Shown here one piece after another: positions 37,901 to 46,852 of a stretch of DNA of 64,000 nt. The DNA is from Mytilus galloprovincialis. Lineage: Eukaryota; Mollusca; Bivalvia; Mytilida; Mytilidae. Within the stretch, counting starts at the first letter, position 1, and each line of letters starts with the position of its first letter. A program made the translations under genes and the position numbers. The DNA lies in assembly GCF_965363235.1 (NCBI RefSeq), contig NC_134840.1, positions 58,398,793-58,462,792 on the forward strand, given 5' to 3'. The notes under the pieces are model-generated. The model was not told where the DNA came from, ran no database searches, and worked only from the letters and a program-made list of their open reading frames with translations.

Positions 37901-38819
37901 ATCATACTCAAATTCTTCCATAATATACTGTTTACAGTAGTAACACAACTATATTTCTACCTTTACTTTTTAATTTATATTTGTACTGAGATATGAAAAC
38001 AACTCACTTTTACCTGTATATCACTTAATCTTATATACATGTATATGTATAAAATTAATCATGATATTATTTCACAATTATGAACTTTGAAATTACTTCT
38101 AGTTTTCTTTTATATGTTTCATGATAATTGTCTTTTTAAAAGAATGATGTACCCAGATAGAATTTCACGGCAAAGGAAAAAATATCCCAAGGAAATATTT
38201 TCCTCCTACTGTGACATTCCTTCCACCGGATCATATATCACCCGGATATAATTTTGCTTTACACTTGTGTAGCCTATGAAGACAAATTTGACTACATGTC
38301 CCTGCATGCAGTTTTGCAGAGACACAGCCATTCTAAAATGAAAGTACTTCAGATCAAGAATTTGTATTCAGTGGTGGATCCAGTGAAAAGGGGGGGGGGG
38401 GGTTCCGGGAGTTGGACCCCCTTTTTTTGGACGATCAATGTATTTGAATGGGAGGATGTAGTTGGCACCCCCCCTCTTTATCCTGGGTTGGGAACCCCCC
38501 TTTTTTTTAAATGGCTGGATCCGCCCCTGGTATTGTACAAATCCTTGTTCAGATTAATGTGTATGTTAATGTATGTAGTTTCTAGTTCAGGTAGAAAGTA
38601 TTAAAACATTTTGAAAGGCTACCACATTATTAACCATATGGTCCAGAAATTACTACCATGTCAGTCATACAGTCTATAATTTTAACATTTCAAAACAAAA
38701 AATTAACATGATTAACATAACAAAACATTCTTCAGTTCTTGGATATTCACTTTTGTTGGGGGACTTTCTTTTTCTCTTTTTCTTTCCGATGATTTTTTTT
38801 CTTGGTCATCCAAAGCCAT
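15752..38819 (-). CDS. UPF3: UPF3, regulator of nonsense transcripts 3 (12 coding exons)
   Basis: UPF3 links exon-junction complexes to UPF2/UPF1 in nonsense-mediated mRNA decay and shuttles between nucleus and cytoplasm. Coding exons (minus strand): 38819-38751, 36646-36543, 34952-34846, 34403-34305, 28318-28208, 27335-27256, 26413-26204, 24390-23873, 22123-22046, 21266-21209, 16767-16567, 15871-15752. All junctions are GT-AG and all phases fit, giving 1755 nt and 584 residues (human UPF3B about 480). Residues 24-112 form the RRM-like Smg4/UPF3 domain: VLIRRLPPSLTPETLLEQL, RAYINF, FDGYVFVDGKG and EYSAIVELAPYQKVP match UPF3B. Residues about 190-480 are charged Arg/Lys/Glu-rich coiled-coil and linker sequence, including KKPEKDDDKKLDK as in UPF3B. 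RPERAIYDPRKAAERR (from residue 547) corresponds to the exon-junction-binding motif (human RPAMQLYQPGARSRNR). Most of the gene's 23 kb is transposon-filled intron. Exon 1 rests on splice fit and an N-terminus rich in Lys/Glu. Confidence 0.95.
17358..18588. mobile_element. hAT-like non-autonomous element, 6-bp target duplication, in UPF3 intron 11... (exon 10-11 intron)
   Basis: The ends are CAGGGATCTCCATGG and its exact reverse complement, flanked by TGTACC at 17352-17357 and 18589-18594. The 1231-bp interior has no long frame. It includes about five copies of an ~20-bp unit, AACGATGGYGCAAGACAATT, at 18460-18550. The CAG...CTG ends suggest hAT; the 6-bp duplication would fit the hAT6 group (inference). 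It lies in the long intron between the UPF3 exons at 21266-21209 and 16767-16567. Confidence 0.82.
18710..20702. mobile_element. 2.0-kb element with ~210-bp terminal inverted repeats and TA target site
   Basis: Left arm 18710-18925 starts CAGTGAGTTGCTTATAGGTG. It is repeated inverted at about 20491-20702 with few differences, through 'aacaataccaactggt' and 'aatagaataatcctaggtaa'. TA flanks both ends (18708-18709 and 20703-20704). The centre (about 19700-20300) is a degenerate ~170-190-bp tandem of 'aaataaaatgtt..tggatatag..aatctagtgat' units. There is no transposase frame. It sits in the same UPF3 intron, only 121 bp from the previous element. Confidence 0.85.
20886..21147 (-). repeat. TATGCCCC-family dispersed repeat, short copy
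   Basis: On the minus strand it starts TTTTTTATGCCCCGTTCG, runs through a CGTCCGTCTGTCCG-type microsatellite, 'ggttaaagtttttggtcaag' and 'gaagtccaatcaacttgaaa', and ends 'ggatacattcttgttt'-like. It is one of five copies in the window. It lies about 60 bp downstream of the 5' splice site of the UPF3 exon 21266-21209, in sense orientation. Confidence 0.85.
22830..23300. repeat. 168-bp tandem repeat, about 2.8 units
   Basis: 'tgttcggtaaacaggaagt' occurs at 22841, 23009 and 23177, giving a 168-bp period with high identity between units. Because 168 is a multiple of three, a 154-codon frame stays open on the minus strand; that frame is repeat-derived. The array lies in the UPF3 intron between exons 24390-23873 and 22123-22046. 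Confidence 0.9.
23310..23475. repeat. GACGGACTGACGG microsatellite followed by twin GGTATAC...GTATAAT hairpins
   Basis: A GACGGACNGACGG simple repeat is followed by two ~60-bp direct copies of 'gacagacagaggtaaaacag' + 'tatacccccttttttaaagcgggggtata'. Each contains a short palindrome (TATACCCCC / GGGGGTATA). This is probably the terminal part of the repeat to its left. Confidence 0.75.
24590..25080. repeat. Degenerate ~175-bp tandem repeat
   Basis: Three diverged units share 'gaataaaaccccataac', 'aattgg/ttggt..aaagcattcttga' and 'gggagctcac'. The block ends with 'gacaaacagacagacattgg'. It lies in the UPF3 intron between exons 26413-26204 and 24390-23873; no gene content. Confidence 0.65.
25187..25765. 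mobile_element. MITE-like element with ~26-bp inverted ends
   Basis: The ends CAAAGGAGTAGGTTCAGTAA and, reversed, CAAAGGAGTAGGTCCGGTAA are inverted copies. Inner parts also pair ('ggccccaaaat' with 'ggccaaaatcc' reversed; 'tgaaagtggcagcatttg' with the inverse near 25530). No convincing target duplication is seen. 579 bp, no coding potential, in a UPF3 intron. Confidence 0.65.
26900..27180 (+). repeat. Dispersed mussel repeat (copy 1 of 2)
   Basis: 'attgttgtcaat...gataccactgtcatacaagtg' through 'ttgccatttgattagggac' to 'cagtatttttgtgattttac' recurs with the same order at 43600-43790, so it is a dispersed repeat. It lies in the UPF3 intron between exons 27335-27256 and 26413-26204. Confidence 0.7.
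27400..27725 (+). repeat. Dispersed repeat, ends in 'tggcaatgaaaccacatctt'
   Basis: It resembles, in the opposite orientation, the repeat at 30255-30673 (shared 'ttgttgttcattcatttg'-like, 'ggtctcttgtggagagttg' and 'ggcaatcataccacatcttct' parts). Short pieces of the same tail lie at 42793-42830 and 54205-54320. No gene content. Confidence 0.6.
28631..29086. mobile_element. MITE-like element, TIR CACCACTAATT
   Basis: The start CACCACTAATTAATGGCCCC is mirrored at the end by GGCCGGGCCTGAATTAGTGGTG. No exact target duplication was found. The 124-codon frame at 28643-29017 has no recognisable features and is probably chance. Located in the large UPF3 intron between exons 34403-34305 and 28318-28208. 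Confidence 0.6.
29444..30254 (-). repeat. TATGCCCC-family dispersed repeat, expanded copy with 169-bp internal units
   Basis: On the minus strand it runs from TTTTATGCCCCACCTACGAT (30254) to 'ggacacattcttgtttata' (29444). Internal units of 169 bp are seen as 'ctcgcactttcattttctat' at 29647, 29816 and 29985, plus a first unit, so this copy is longer than its relatives. It is in sense orientation with respect to UPF3. Confidence 0.88.
30674..32745. mobile_element. Non-autonomous hAT element, 8-bp target duplication AATACAAG
   Basis: The ends are CAGACTTGGGGTAATTGTAA and, reversed, CAGAGATGGGTCCGATTACT. Both are followed by dense subterminal GTAATCATTAAT/TAATTTAATC motifs, a common hAT layout. 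AATACAAG at 30666-30673 and 32746-32753 is an exact 8-bp duplication. 2072 bp with no transposase frame. It contains another, nested element (31505-31966). A CCTTTTGACGCC motif at 32240-32290 occurs twice about 40 bp apart. Confidence 0.88.
31505..31966. mobile_element. Nested GGCC-ended MITE, TTA target duplication
   Basis: GGCCGAGAAAAAAAAGATCG (31505) is mirrored by the end at 31966; both run into 'tgtttccggtaac'. TTA flanks both sides (31502-31504 and 31967-31969). It includes A-runs of about 19 and 30 bases. GGCC ends with a TWA duplication resemble PIF/Harbinger MITEs (inference). It sits inside the hAT element, so it is the younger of the two. Confidence 0.7.
32890..34089 (+). mobile_element. 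TTATACGACCGCA-ended element with internal arrays (copy B, complete)
   Basis: The left end TTATACGACCGCAGAGGTCG (32890) is mirrored at 34073-34085 by TGCGGTCGTATAA. Between the ends are the ~150-bp units and three ~161-bp units also seen in copy A, then a GACGATGACGACGATGCC stretch. It has no coding frame. A target duplication could not be fixed with confidence. It lies in a UPF3 intron. Confidence 0.75.
34150..34276 (-). repeat. TATGCCCC-family dispersed repeat, truncated copy next to a splice donor
   Basis: Minus-strand end 'ttttatgtcccatttatggg' and 'ggttt/aagtgtttggtcaagg' match the other copies; most of the body is missing. Its edge is about 28 bp from the 5' splice site of the UPF3 exon 34403-34305. 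Sense orientation to the gene. Confidence 0.75.
35282..36324. mobile_element. Non-autonomous hAT element, 8-bp target duplication ATACAAAC
   Basis: The ends CAGGGCTTCCAAAA and, reversed, CAGGGCTTCCAAAAAA are inverted copies. ATACAAAC at 35274-35281 and 36325-36332 is an exact 8-bp duplication. 1043 bp, with no transposase. It lies in the UPF3 intron between exons 36646-36543 and 34952-34846. Confidence 0.9.
38369..38529. mobile_element. hAT-like MITE, 5-bp target duplication GTATT (CAGTGGCGGATCCAG family)
   Basis: CAGTGGTGGATCCAG (38369) and, reversed, CAGGGGCGGATCCAG (38529) form the ends. GTATT at 38364-38368 and 38530-38534 is the duplication. The interior is G/C runs around 'gacgatcaatgtatttgaat'. 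It belongs to the same family as 46853-47012. It lies in UPF3 intron 1, about 220 bp from exon 1. The frame at 38254-38604 that crosses it is not a gene. Confidence 0.88.
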
Positions 38820-39030
38820 GTTGTATCTTCTATCACTGCAACATGTTCGTTGTGTCGAACAAACCACTAGTATGCTTAAAAGGAATAAAACAGTTTTGGT
38901 AAAAAAAAAATGATAAACGGATTCTTATTTGTCAATGTTAATAACACGCTTGAAATAGTAGGTCTAGATCCAACTAACGCTTGCATTGGTCTGGTCAAGG
39001 TCAAAATTTGTTGTCTGTTGAAGAAGTGAA
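38820..39030. promoter_or_regulatory. Shared divergent promoter of UPF3 and NDUFA1
   Basis: Only 211 bp separate the UPF3 start codon (38819, minus) from the NDUFA1 start codon (39031, plus). Both 5' UTRs and transcription starts must lie here unless either gene has an upstream non-coding exon. No TATA box is placed convincingly for either gene. A bidirectional promoter is inference from geometry. Confidence 0.7.
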
Positions 39031-42000
39031 ATGTGGTGGGAAACTATACCATCAGCTGTCATAGTTTGGGCGGCTTTGTTTGCCCCTTGTGTCATTGGAT
39101 ATGGTTCAAATTACTTGAGAAAAAATGGAAAAGTATGTTGGCTTGATCTTAAGTCTTCTTTTCAATCTCATGCCTGTTGATGGGGAAGCAAGTCATTTCG
39201 TACCTCTGCCATTTCGTACCCAAATCTGCCATTTCGTACCCAACATTTACCATTTGATACCCACGATATTATCCATTTTGTACCTACAATATTATCCATT
39301 TCGTACCCAACATTTACCATTTGTTCCATTGTTTACCTTAGCACGAGATTACTCTGACGTCCAACGGGCGTTTGCCAGACAAGCTGGGGCCGTGGGACGT
39401 CAGAGCTTGTCCCATATCAAAAAGTGGATATTTGCCCACCCTAAATATATGCGCTGCTTTGTCGCTTCTGATGCCGACTGACGGCCTTGGAATGATATAA
39501 CTCGGGCATCAATCTGTTCATTTTTCATTAATCTCTTCATTTATGTAAGTTTCACCTACATGTACCTGCCAACCTTTATTTTTCCATATTTTAACAGTTT
39601 TCACAGTGACCCATCGATTTCGGCATTTTGCCTTTCATTTTCAAAGATAATCACGTGACCACAAGAAAACAGTGATGATTTATGCAAATGACCATAATGT
39701 AACACCTCGTTCATTTACGATGCAAGTTATCTAAATGTCCGAGAGCTTCCGATTGTAACGTGGTCGGAACTAAAGGCTTCATACCGATCTCCTGTAAAGG
39801 AGGTGAAAAAAATAAATATTTGCATATTTTGAGTCTCGAGACCACGAACTCTCTCGTAACTTGACGTCCATTTGAAAGTGAAAGTCAAAATGCTGAAATT
39901 GATGGGTACCTGTGAAAACTGTTAAAATATGGAAAAATAAAGGTTCACAGGTAGGTGAAACTTACATAAATGAAAAGAAAAATGAATAGATTGATGCCCG
40001 ATTTATATAATTCCAAGGCCGTCAGTCGGCATCAGAAGCGACGAAGCAGCGCATCTATTTTGGGTGGGCAAATATCCACTTTTTGATATGGGACGAGCTC
40101 TGACGTCCCACGTCCCCAGCTTGTCTGGCAAAACAGCAGTTGGACGTCAGAGTAATCTCGGACTATGTTTACCTATGATATTATCCATTTTGAACCTACG
40201 ATATTATCCATTTCGTACCCTATGGGCCAAATGCATTTTCCATTTTGTACCTCATGGACTTAATACATGTTAGCAATTTCGTATCATATTTTTGTAAAGT
40301 TTTTCATGATTTTAATGTTTTTTTTTAAATATATCATATTAAATTGAATTATGCATCTAGACGTAACAATTTTATAAAGACTTGATGATTGGTTTGATTA
40401 AGCAGCACTTGGAAATTTCAATAGTTATAATAACACTTTGTTTGTTTGCATGATTTGATCTTTATTTATTGTTAAACATGTGGAGTATACAGTTTTCACC
40501 AAGACTCATAACACATAAAAATGAAATGTGATACATAATAATCTTCCATGACTAGCATGAGATACAAAATGCATTTGGCATACATAGAAATCTTCCATGA
40601 GGTACGAAATGGTATTACATATAAATCTTCCATGAGATACAAAATGCATATGGCATACATAGAAATCTTCCATGAGGTACGAAATGGTATTACATATAAA
40701 TCTTCCATGAGGTACGAAATGGCATACATATTAATCTTCCGTGTGGTACGAAATAGTATTACATATAAACCTTCCATGAGGTACGAAATGGCATACATGT
40801 TAATATTCCATGAAGTACAAAATGGTCAGGGTGCGAAATGGCCAGGGTACGAAATGGTTAGGGTACGAAATGACTATAAATCGTTGATGGATCACAGACA
40901 CCTGTATCTGTTTTAATTGTACATTGTAAAAATTTGTATGTGTATGTAGATGCCAAATCTTTGTCCAGCCTCAAATTATTGGTCTGTGTCCTTTCCTCAG
41001 TTCTGTGTTCCATGACATCATGATTAAAATCTGTGATTCTTTGTCCAGCCTCAAATTTGTGTCTTCCATCAATCGGCATCATACGTCTTATTTTGCATTT
41101 AGCAATTTTAACTTTTTATTATTACATTAGAGCTTGAGCTCTTGATCACTGATGTGAAACTGATCGTGGTAATTGCAATTACCACAAATGGCACATTCCT
41201 AACATGACATAGGTACTGGTAGAAATAAATACTGTACAATGTATCAATTTGATCAATTTGACAACTATTTTGAGGCCCAGCTGCTAATGACATGGTCCAT
41301 TGACTTTAATACAATTACAACTTTATAAATGTTAAGATTTCTGATTAAGTGATAATGATAGAAACCACTTCAACTACTGTAGACAACAATATTTTCTATA
41401 AAGTCTGCCTGTACATCTCAGTTTATCGAACAATTAAATACATGTATAAAGCAATGTTGCTGTCCATCAGATTGTCTTTTTCTGAGGTAAATGCAGACAA
41501 GTGGGACATATCTCTGTGTCAACTGATTATTGTCAGTAACGTCTGCTAACATAATATTTGATAAAGGATTGTGTCATGGAAACAATGAAGGTAATGGCAC
41601 CATATCATTTTTATGCCCCACCTACGATAGTAGAGTGGCATTATGTTTTCTGGTCTGTGCGTCCGTTCGTCTGTCTGTTCGTTCATCCGTCCGTCTGTCT
41701 GTCCCGCTTCAGGTTAAAGTTTTTGGTCAAGGTAGTTTTTGATGAAGTTGAAGTCCAATCAACTTCAAACTTAGTATACATGTGCCCTATGATATGATCT
41801 TTCTAATTTAAATGCCAAATTAGAGTTTTGACCCCAATTTTACGGTTCACTGAACATAGAAAATGATAGTGCAAATTTCAGGTTAAAGTTTTTGGTCAAG
41901 GTAGTTTTTGATAAAGTAGAAGTCCAATCAACTTGAAACTTAGTATACATGTTCCCTTTGATAAGATCATTCTAATTTTAATGCCAAATTAGAGAATTTA

Positions 42001-43175
42001 TTCCAATTTCACGGTCCACTAAACATAGAAAATGATAGTGCGAGTGGGGCATCCGTGTACTGTGGACATATTCTTGTTAATCACTGCAATATTTTTTTCG
42101 CTAAATAATAAAAATTTCTACATTTTATGGCTTAATTAACACAGGCACTTGCATTTTACTATTAAAAAAACTATGTACTTCTCAAGTTCTGACAATATAA
42201 TATTAAGGTATATATACATGTAGTTAAATTTAAATAACAGACAAGTGACAGTGTGTATTACCCATGATTAAGGTATATTAAAAACCAAAACTGCATTGAC
42301 AGTGCAATACTTTAATATTTAGTTTATCCTAAATCATCCCTTTCCTTGTTACCCTTCACTACAGGTCTGCATATTTTTGTCATGTTTATTGTGTATGTTA
42401 TATTAAATTACTTGTGTGAAATTAAAATATGTGTATTGTCAGAGCAAGTGCACTTTTTTCTTTTTTTTACATCCATGGAAATAATATTTATTTTCAGTGG
42501 GAGAATAGAAACTGGTTAACAAACAAACATGACCATGCAGCATATCTTAGAGATTTATACATTACAGGAAGTGAATTTATACCTAGAGTAAGTAATATAA
42601 TATCATGAAGTTGCTTAAACAAATATTTTTCTTTTTGGCCTTTATTTAAAATAGTTGTATTTGCTATTTTCAAGAAATTGCTTATTTTGAACACAATATA
42701 TATGCCTAAATTCGTCTCAGCTGATCTATTAAAAAGCATTAACCACTTGATTTAATAATTATTATTATTTTTAAATTGATTGATAAAAAGTCTGAAGATG
42801 TGGTATGATTGCCTATAGGACAACTATAGACTCCAGAAAAAATTATGTAGATGTTAGCAACTAACATATTTTTTTTTTAGCATTCAGTTGGAATTAATTT
42901 CTTCAAATGAATTTAAGCAGGTGGATAATTTGCAAGCTTTTTTTGTGGTTAGGAATTGAAGTTGTTCATAAATTTAAAAAAAATCTGTTTCTACTACTAA
43001 TGTCATGACTTAAGTATATTTTATCTGTAAATAATTAAAAATGTACCAAAATTATTTTCAAATAAAGATTATAATTATTTTTAATGTTGTTTAAAATTGT
43101 GGTCTAAGAGACTAAGACTTATCATGATAATTTCTTTTCCAGGGATTAGAGGCCATTCCAGATGAAGAAAAATGA
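39031..43175 (+). CDS. NDUFA1: NDUFA1, complex I MWFE subunit (3 coding exons)
   Basis: NDUFA1 is a small accessory subunit of mitochondrial NADH:ubiquinone oxidoreductase, anchored in the inner membrane by one N-terminal helix and needed for complex I assembly. Coding exons are 39031-39132, 42498-42587 and 43143-43175. All junctions are GT-AG in phase 0, giving 74 residues (human 70). The protein starts MWWETIPSAVIVWAALF, the counterpart of the human MWFE start, and residues about 5-24 form the membrane helix. The C-terminal half has YLRDLYITGSEFIPRGLEAI, aligning with human [20 protein letters not shown]. There is no cleavable presequence, as in the family. Intron 1 (3.4 kb) is filled with repeats. 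The gene is too finely split and short to stand out as an open frame. No canonical AATAAA was found close after the stop. Confidence 0.95.
39190..40880. repeat. TACGAAATGG/CCATTTCGTA motif arrays in both orientations
   Basis: The motif CCATTTCGTACCC recurs every ~15-35 bp at 39190-39330, continues at 40165-40280, and reappears inverted as GGTACGAAATGG every ~35-65 bp at 40540-40870. In the inverted half, units like 'catagaaatcttccatgagg' alternate. The opposed arrays could pair over hundreds of bases. The foldback element 39344-40160 interrupts the left array. All in NDUFA1 intron 1. Confidence 0.8.
39344..40160. mobile_element. Foldback element with ~300-bp inverted arms
   Basis: CGAGATTACTCTGACGTCCA (39344) is mirrored at 40160. 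The arms stay alike for nearly 300 bp ('gggacgtcagagcttgtccc', 'caaatatccactttttgata' reversed, 'ggccgtcagtcggcatcag', 'ccatattttaacagttttca'). The spacer is about 230 bp. No coding frame and no exact target duplication. Long arms suggest a Mutator-like or foldback type (inference). Confidence 0.82.
41608..42078 (+). repeat. TATGCCCC-family dispersed repeat, full copy
   Basis: It starts TTTATGCCCCACCTACGATA, has the CGTCCGTCTGTCTG stretch, two ~170-bp units with 'ttaaagtttttggtcaaggt', and ends 'gtggggcatccgtgtactgt' + 'ggacatattcttgtt'. ATGCCCCAC at the start and GTGGGGCAT near the end are inverted to each other. It lies in NDUFA1 intron 1 in sense orientation; the two overlapping open frames are repeat-derived. 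Confidence 0.88.
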
Positions 43176-43333
43176 GCCGTGGAAAAAATTGTGTTGAAAA
43201 TAGACTTATAGATTGAACTGTACATTTGTTCATATTTGTATTTAAAGTATTGGGCAGTAAATATGAAAACATCACTTATTTTGTCCTCTGATTCTTGTTG
43301 TTATATTTTATCATCATTTCTTGGAAAATTTTC

Positions 43334-43486
43334 CAGTGACGGAGGCCGATTTAGAGGGTTTTTCAGGAGTCCTGTGCCCCCCTTTTGTGGAAAAATTATT
43401 GGTAATCACTGAAGCATGACTGGAGCGGCCCTCCTCTTAGGCAGTCAGTGGGCCCCCACTTATGAAAATTTCTGGATCCGCCACTG
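43334..43486. mobile_element. hAT-like MITE, CAGTGGCGGATCCAG family, older copy
   Basis: It starts CAGTGACGGAGGCCG and ends TCTGGATCCGCCACTG, with 'gtcctgtgccccccttttg' inside. No matching 5-bp flank is left, so this copy looks older than those at 38369 and 46853. It lies just 3' of NDUFA1, possibly within its 3' UTR. Confidence 0.7.
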
Positions 43487-43599
43487 AGTGAGCTATTGCA
43501 ATCATTTGGTCTCTTGTTAAACTTGATAAAAAATTTCTTGAATCCATGAGAATCACTTAGTCATTTTATCTGAGTGACTTTTACTCCACACATTGTTGT

Positions 43600-43790
43600 C
43601 AATATCATTGAATTGTATGCAACTGGCATACAAATGAGAGGTTTAGCTTGCTATAAAATCCAATTTTATCCACCATTTTCTACTTTTGATTTGATGTGTT
43701 TAAGCTTTTGATTTTGCCATTTGATTAGGGACATTCTGTTTTTAATTTTCCTTAGAGTTCAGTATTTTTGTGATTTTACTTTTTTGCACA
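43600..43790 (+). repeat. Dispersed mussel repeat (copy 2 of 2)
   Basis: Same order of blocks as 26900-27180: 'aactggcatacaaatgagag', 'gccatttgattagggac' and 'cagtatttttgtgattttac'. Confidence 0.65.
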
Positions 43791-44353
43791 ATTCAAGTAG
43801 CATGTTGTTTTCCAGATTAGATTCATTTATAGTCAAAATATTTGATTTGTGGAATAGTTATGAGTAATAAATCTAACGGTATATGGCATTGACTTGCTTT
43901 TAACATTTTATTGGTCCATATCATTAAAGTGAAATAAATCTAAGAACAATGCAACAACAAAGAAAACAAGTCATCTATTATACATTTTTTCAACAATACA
44001 CAAGTGTCAATATGTTGTTAGCGTTCTCTAAATCTCTTTGGGTAAAGATAAGTTTTGCATAAATTGAATAAGGACTGTTCCAAGAGGTCAAAAGGTACTT
44101 TGTTTAACATTTGATTGGTGGTTAGTTTAGAAAGAGTGAATAGTCTGATCATCTGATACAATTTATGCATGGCACTAAGATAACACAAGTACAACGCCTA
44201 CAATAGCAAAACAGTTATTGAAAGTAAGCTGATATGGCTAATTTGTGAAGAGTTGTCTCTTTGGCTTCTTTCTAGGGTAAAGATTGCATGAATTGCAATC
44301 AAAACCATTTGTTACTGATTTGATGTCCAAATCTTCCAAGGCTTATTGCTACA

Positions 44354-44850
44354 TTTTTATACGACCGCAAAAAAAATTTTGCATCGTATAATGGTATCAT
44401 GTTGTCGTCTGCGTCGTTGTCGTCCAAAGACACATTTAGTTTCCGTACTATAACTTTAGATTTAGTGAATGGATCTCTATAAGTTTTTACCAGAAGGTTT
44501 AATACCACTAAAGAAAGGTTGGGATTGATTTTGGGGGTTATGGTCCCAATAATTTAGAAATTAGGGGCCCAAAATAAGCATTTTTGTAGTTTTCAAACAA
44601 TAACTTGTGTTTAAAGTGTATGAATCTCTCTGAAATTATACCACAAGTTACCATACCATGAAGGGATGGTTAGTTATGACTTTGGGGGGTTATCGCTCAA
44701 ATTTTTTTGGAATTGGGGGCAAAAAAAAGGCGAAATTAAGGCAAAAAAAGGGAAAAACTAGGTTTTCCGGACAATAACTTTAGATTTAGTGAATGGATTA
44801 CTATAAATTTTTACCAGAAGGTTCAATACCACTAAAGGAAGGTTGGGATT
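44354..44850 (-). repeat. TTATACGACCGCA-ended element, inverted fragment (copy C)
   Basis: It starts TTTTTATACGACCGCAAAAA and continues with the reverse complement of the ~161-bp units ('ggttgggattgattttggg', 'ataactttagatttagtgaa' twice). Only one end is kept. The rest of 44850-45670 shows nothing recognisable. Confidence 0.72.
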
Positions 44851-45672
44851 ATAAAATTACATAACAGGTGTGTTCTAGTATTTTTCTTAATCAGACCTAC
44901 TACTATATGCAAGAGGAGTGTTGTGTTCATATCTCCAATAAAAAAACATTTAGTCTGGTGACTGAGAGGAGTGGGTGTTCACATCCTTCTCAGTCTGAAA
45001 ACAATATTAGGAGGAGGGAAGCGTTCTTATCTCCTCTGCAAAGGGTGCAATCAACAGTTTTTTTCTATGACGTCACATTTTGAGGGACCATGCATAAGTG
45101 ACCCTTAGTGGTGGACTGATTAATAAAAATACTTGTATAAAACTAGATATCACTGGAATCAGAATGTTCTCTAGTTTATAATGAAATAAAAATAATGTGT
45201 ACTTTTAATATATTAAAAATATTCCATCCAATGAACATGGGGATAAAAGGTCTAATTTGAACATAAAAAAACTTGAAACCAGGTCATGTGCACACCCATG
45301 AAGACATGATCCATGCACATTTTACATAATCAAAACTGTATGAAATTTGTAGGTTTTTACCTGGCCTTTCAAAAAAATCATGTTTCAGGATACGGTTTTC
45401 TGCTCCGAAAAGAGCTACAGTGGCTGCAAATAAGTTTTCAATTTTCACTGCCAAAAAAACAGGATGTTTACAGTGTTGTCTCCCCTCAAAACATGTAAAG
45501 TTAATATAATTTTTAAAATTATTTCAATCATTCAACCTGTTTTAATTCAAAGCTAATTAACTAATTTTTACAATCAAATACAAAAAACATGATACTTTTT
45601 CACCAATTGAGTAAATAAACAGGGGTTTCCCTCCATGGTTATTTTTAGTCGGGGAATAACCCCTAGTTTTTT

Positions 45673-46826
45673 CGTGCTTAAATATAAATACTAAGAAAAC
45701 TAAAGTGTTGATATTCAACAAGGCAGGCAGACATATCTCTCAAAAATTTATTTTCAACAAAGATGAGCTGGAGTGTGTATCTAATTATAAATATTTGGGT
45801 ATCCAATGTAATGCATCATGTTCTTTTTCATATGCTCAGAATGATTTATACCAAAGAGCCTTAAAAGCATACTTTAAACTATGTAATGATTTTTTAGTGC
45901 ATAATCCTACTGTTAAAAATGCAATTCATGTTTTTGACCATACAATAAAGCCTATACTTTTATACGGGTGTGAAATTTGGGGATATTTCAATCCCTTTAC
46001 TGCACGTTTAAAAAAAGAAAACATATCGGTGGATACAATTTACTCAAGGATACTTTGTGAAAAACTTCATATTAAATTCTGCAAATATATTTTAGGTGTT
46101 AATAGAAAAAGTACAAACTTTGCAGTTTTGTCTGAATTAGGCCGTTTTCCACTTCACTATGATATAGTCAAACATGTTTTAGGATATTGGCATCGTTTAG
46201 AAAATATTGGCTCATCATTTCCCTTGTTAAAAGCTGCATATAATTGTTCTAAAAAGCTATTTGAAACAAAAAAACCCTCTTGGTATGGATCAATTAATAT
46301 TTTAAGGGAAAAAATGTCAGGCATAGAAAAGCATATTCCTGAAAAATATTCAACATTTAAACTACACTGTGGTCAGATTGTTAAGGGATACTGTACTGCA
46401 TTGTGGAAAAAACAGCTAGATATACATAAAGATGGTAAACTACGAACTTATGTAACATTCAAGTGCAACTTCGGTTTTGAAAATTATTTGTCAATAATTC
46501 AACATTTTGAGCAAAGGAAATGTATTACTAGATTAAGAATATCTGCTCACAAATTGCAAATTGAATCTGGTAGATACCAGGGTACTCTTCGACAAAACCG
46601 AATTTGTCTCAGGTGCACCTCAGGTGAGGTTGAGGATGAAGTTCATTTTTTATTTAAATGTGACACGCATTTATTAAAAAGAGAGGAATTGATGCAAAAT
46701 ATATTAAAATCATGTCCAAACTTTCAAAATTTAAATATTGATAACAAATTAATTTGGATAATGAATAATGAGGATCCCAATGTACTATTTGCATTTTATA
46801 AATATATAGAAGATACTAAGAATTGA
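45673..46826 (+). CDS. LINE reverse-transcriptase C-terminal fragment (5'-truncated non-LTR retrotransposon)
   Basis: An open frame (LNINTKKTKVLIFNKAGR at its start, stop at 46824-46826) covers the end of a non-LTR RT protein. N-KTK-V-IF-N and YKYLGIQCN mark the end of palm/thumb. LLYGCEIWGYF, CKYILGVNRKSTN and LSELGRFPL are the usual downstream motifs. CLRC...EDEVHFLFKC is the C-terminal cysteine/histidine knuckle. The catalytic RT core and endonuclease are missing, as expected from 5' truncation on insertion. About 380 codons without a stop suggest a fairly recent insertion. It looks CR1/Jockey-like, but the clade is uncertain. Confidence 0.82.
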
Positions 46827-46852
46827 AGGACAACTTAATCTGCAATAACTAA

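Noticed and set aside
38820-39030. RNF113A between UPF3 and NDUFA1, as in human
   Set aside because: Only 211 bp are present and no ring-finger sequence is seen. The mammalian gene is intronless and probably a later insertion there.
40496-40916. Overlapping frames of 100 and 122 codons on both strands in NDUFA1 intron 1
   Set aside because: They are produced by the GGTACGAAATGG repeats, and both proteins are simple repeats of the same short unit.
43328-43491. 5-bp target duplication for the MITE at 43334-43486
   Set aside because: The flanks TTTTC and AGTGA do not match, so only the ends support the call.
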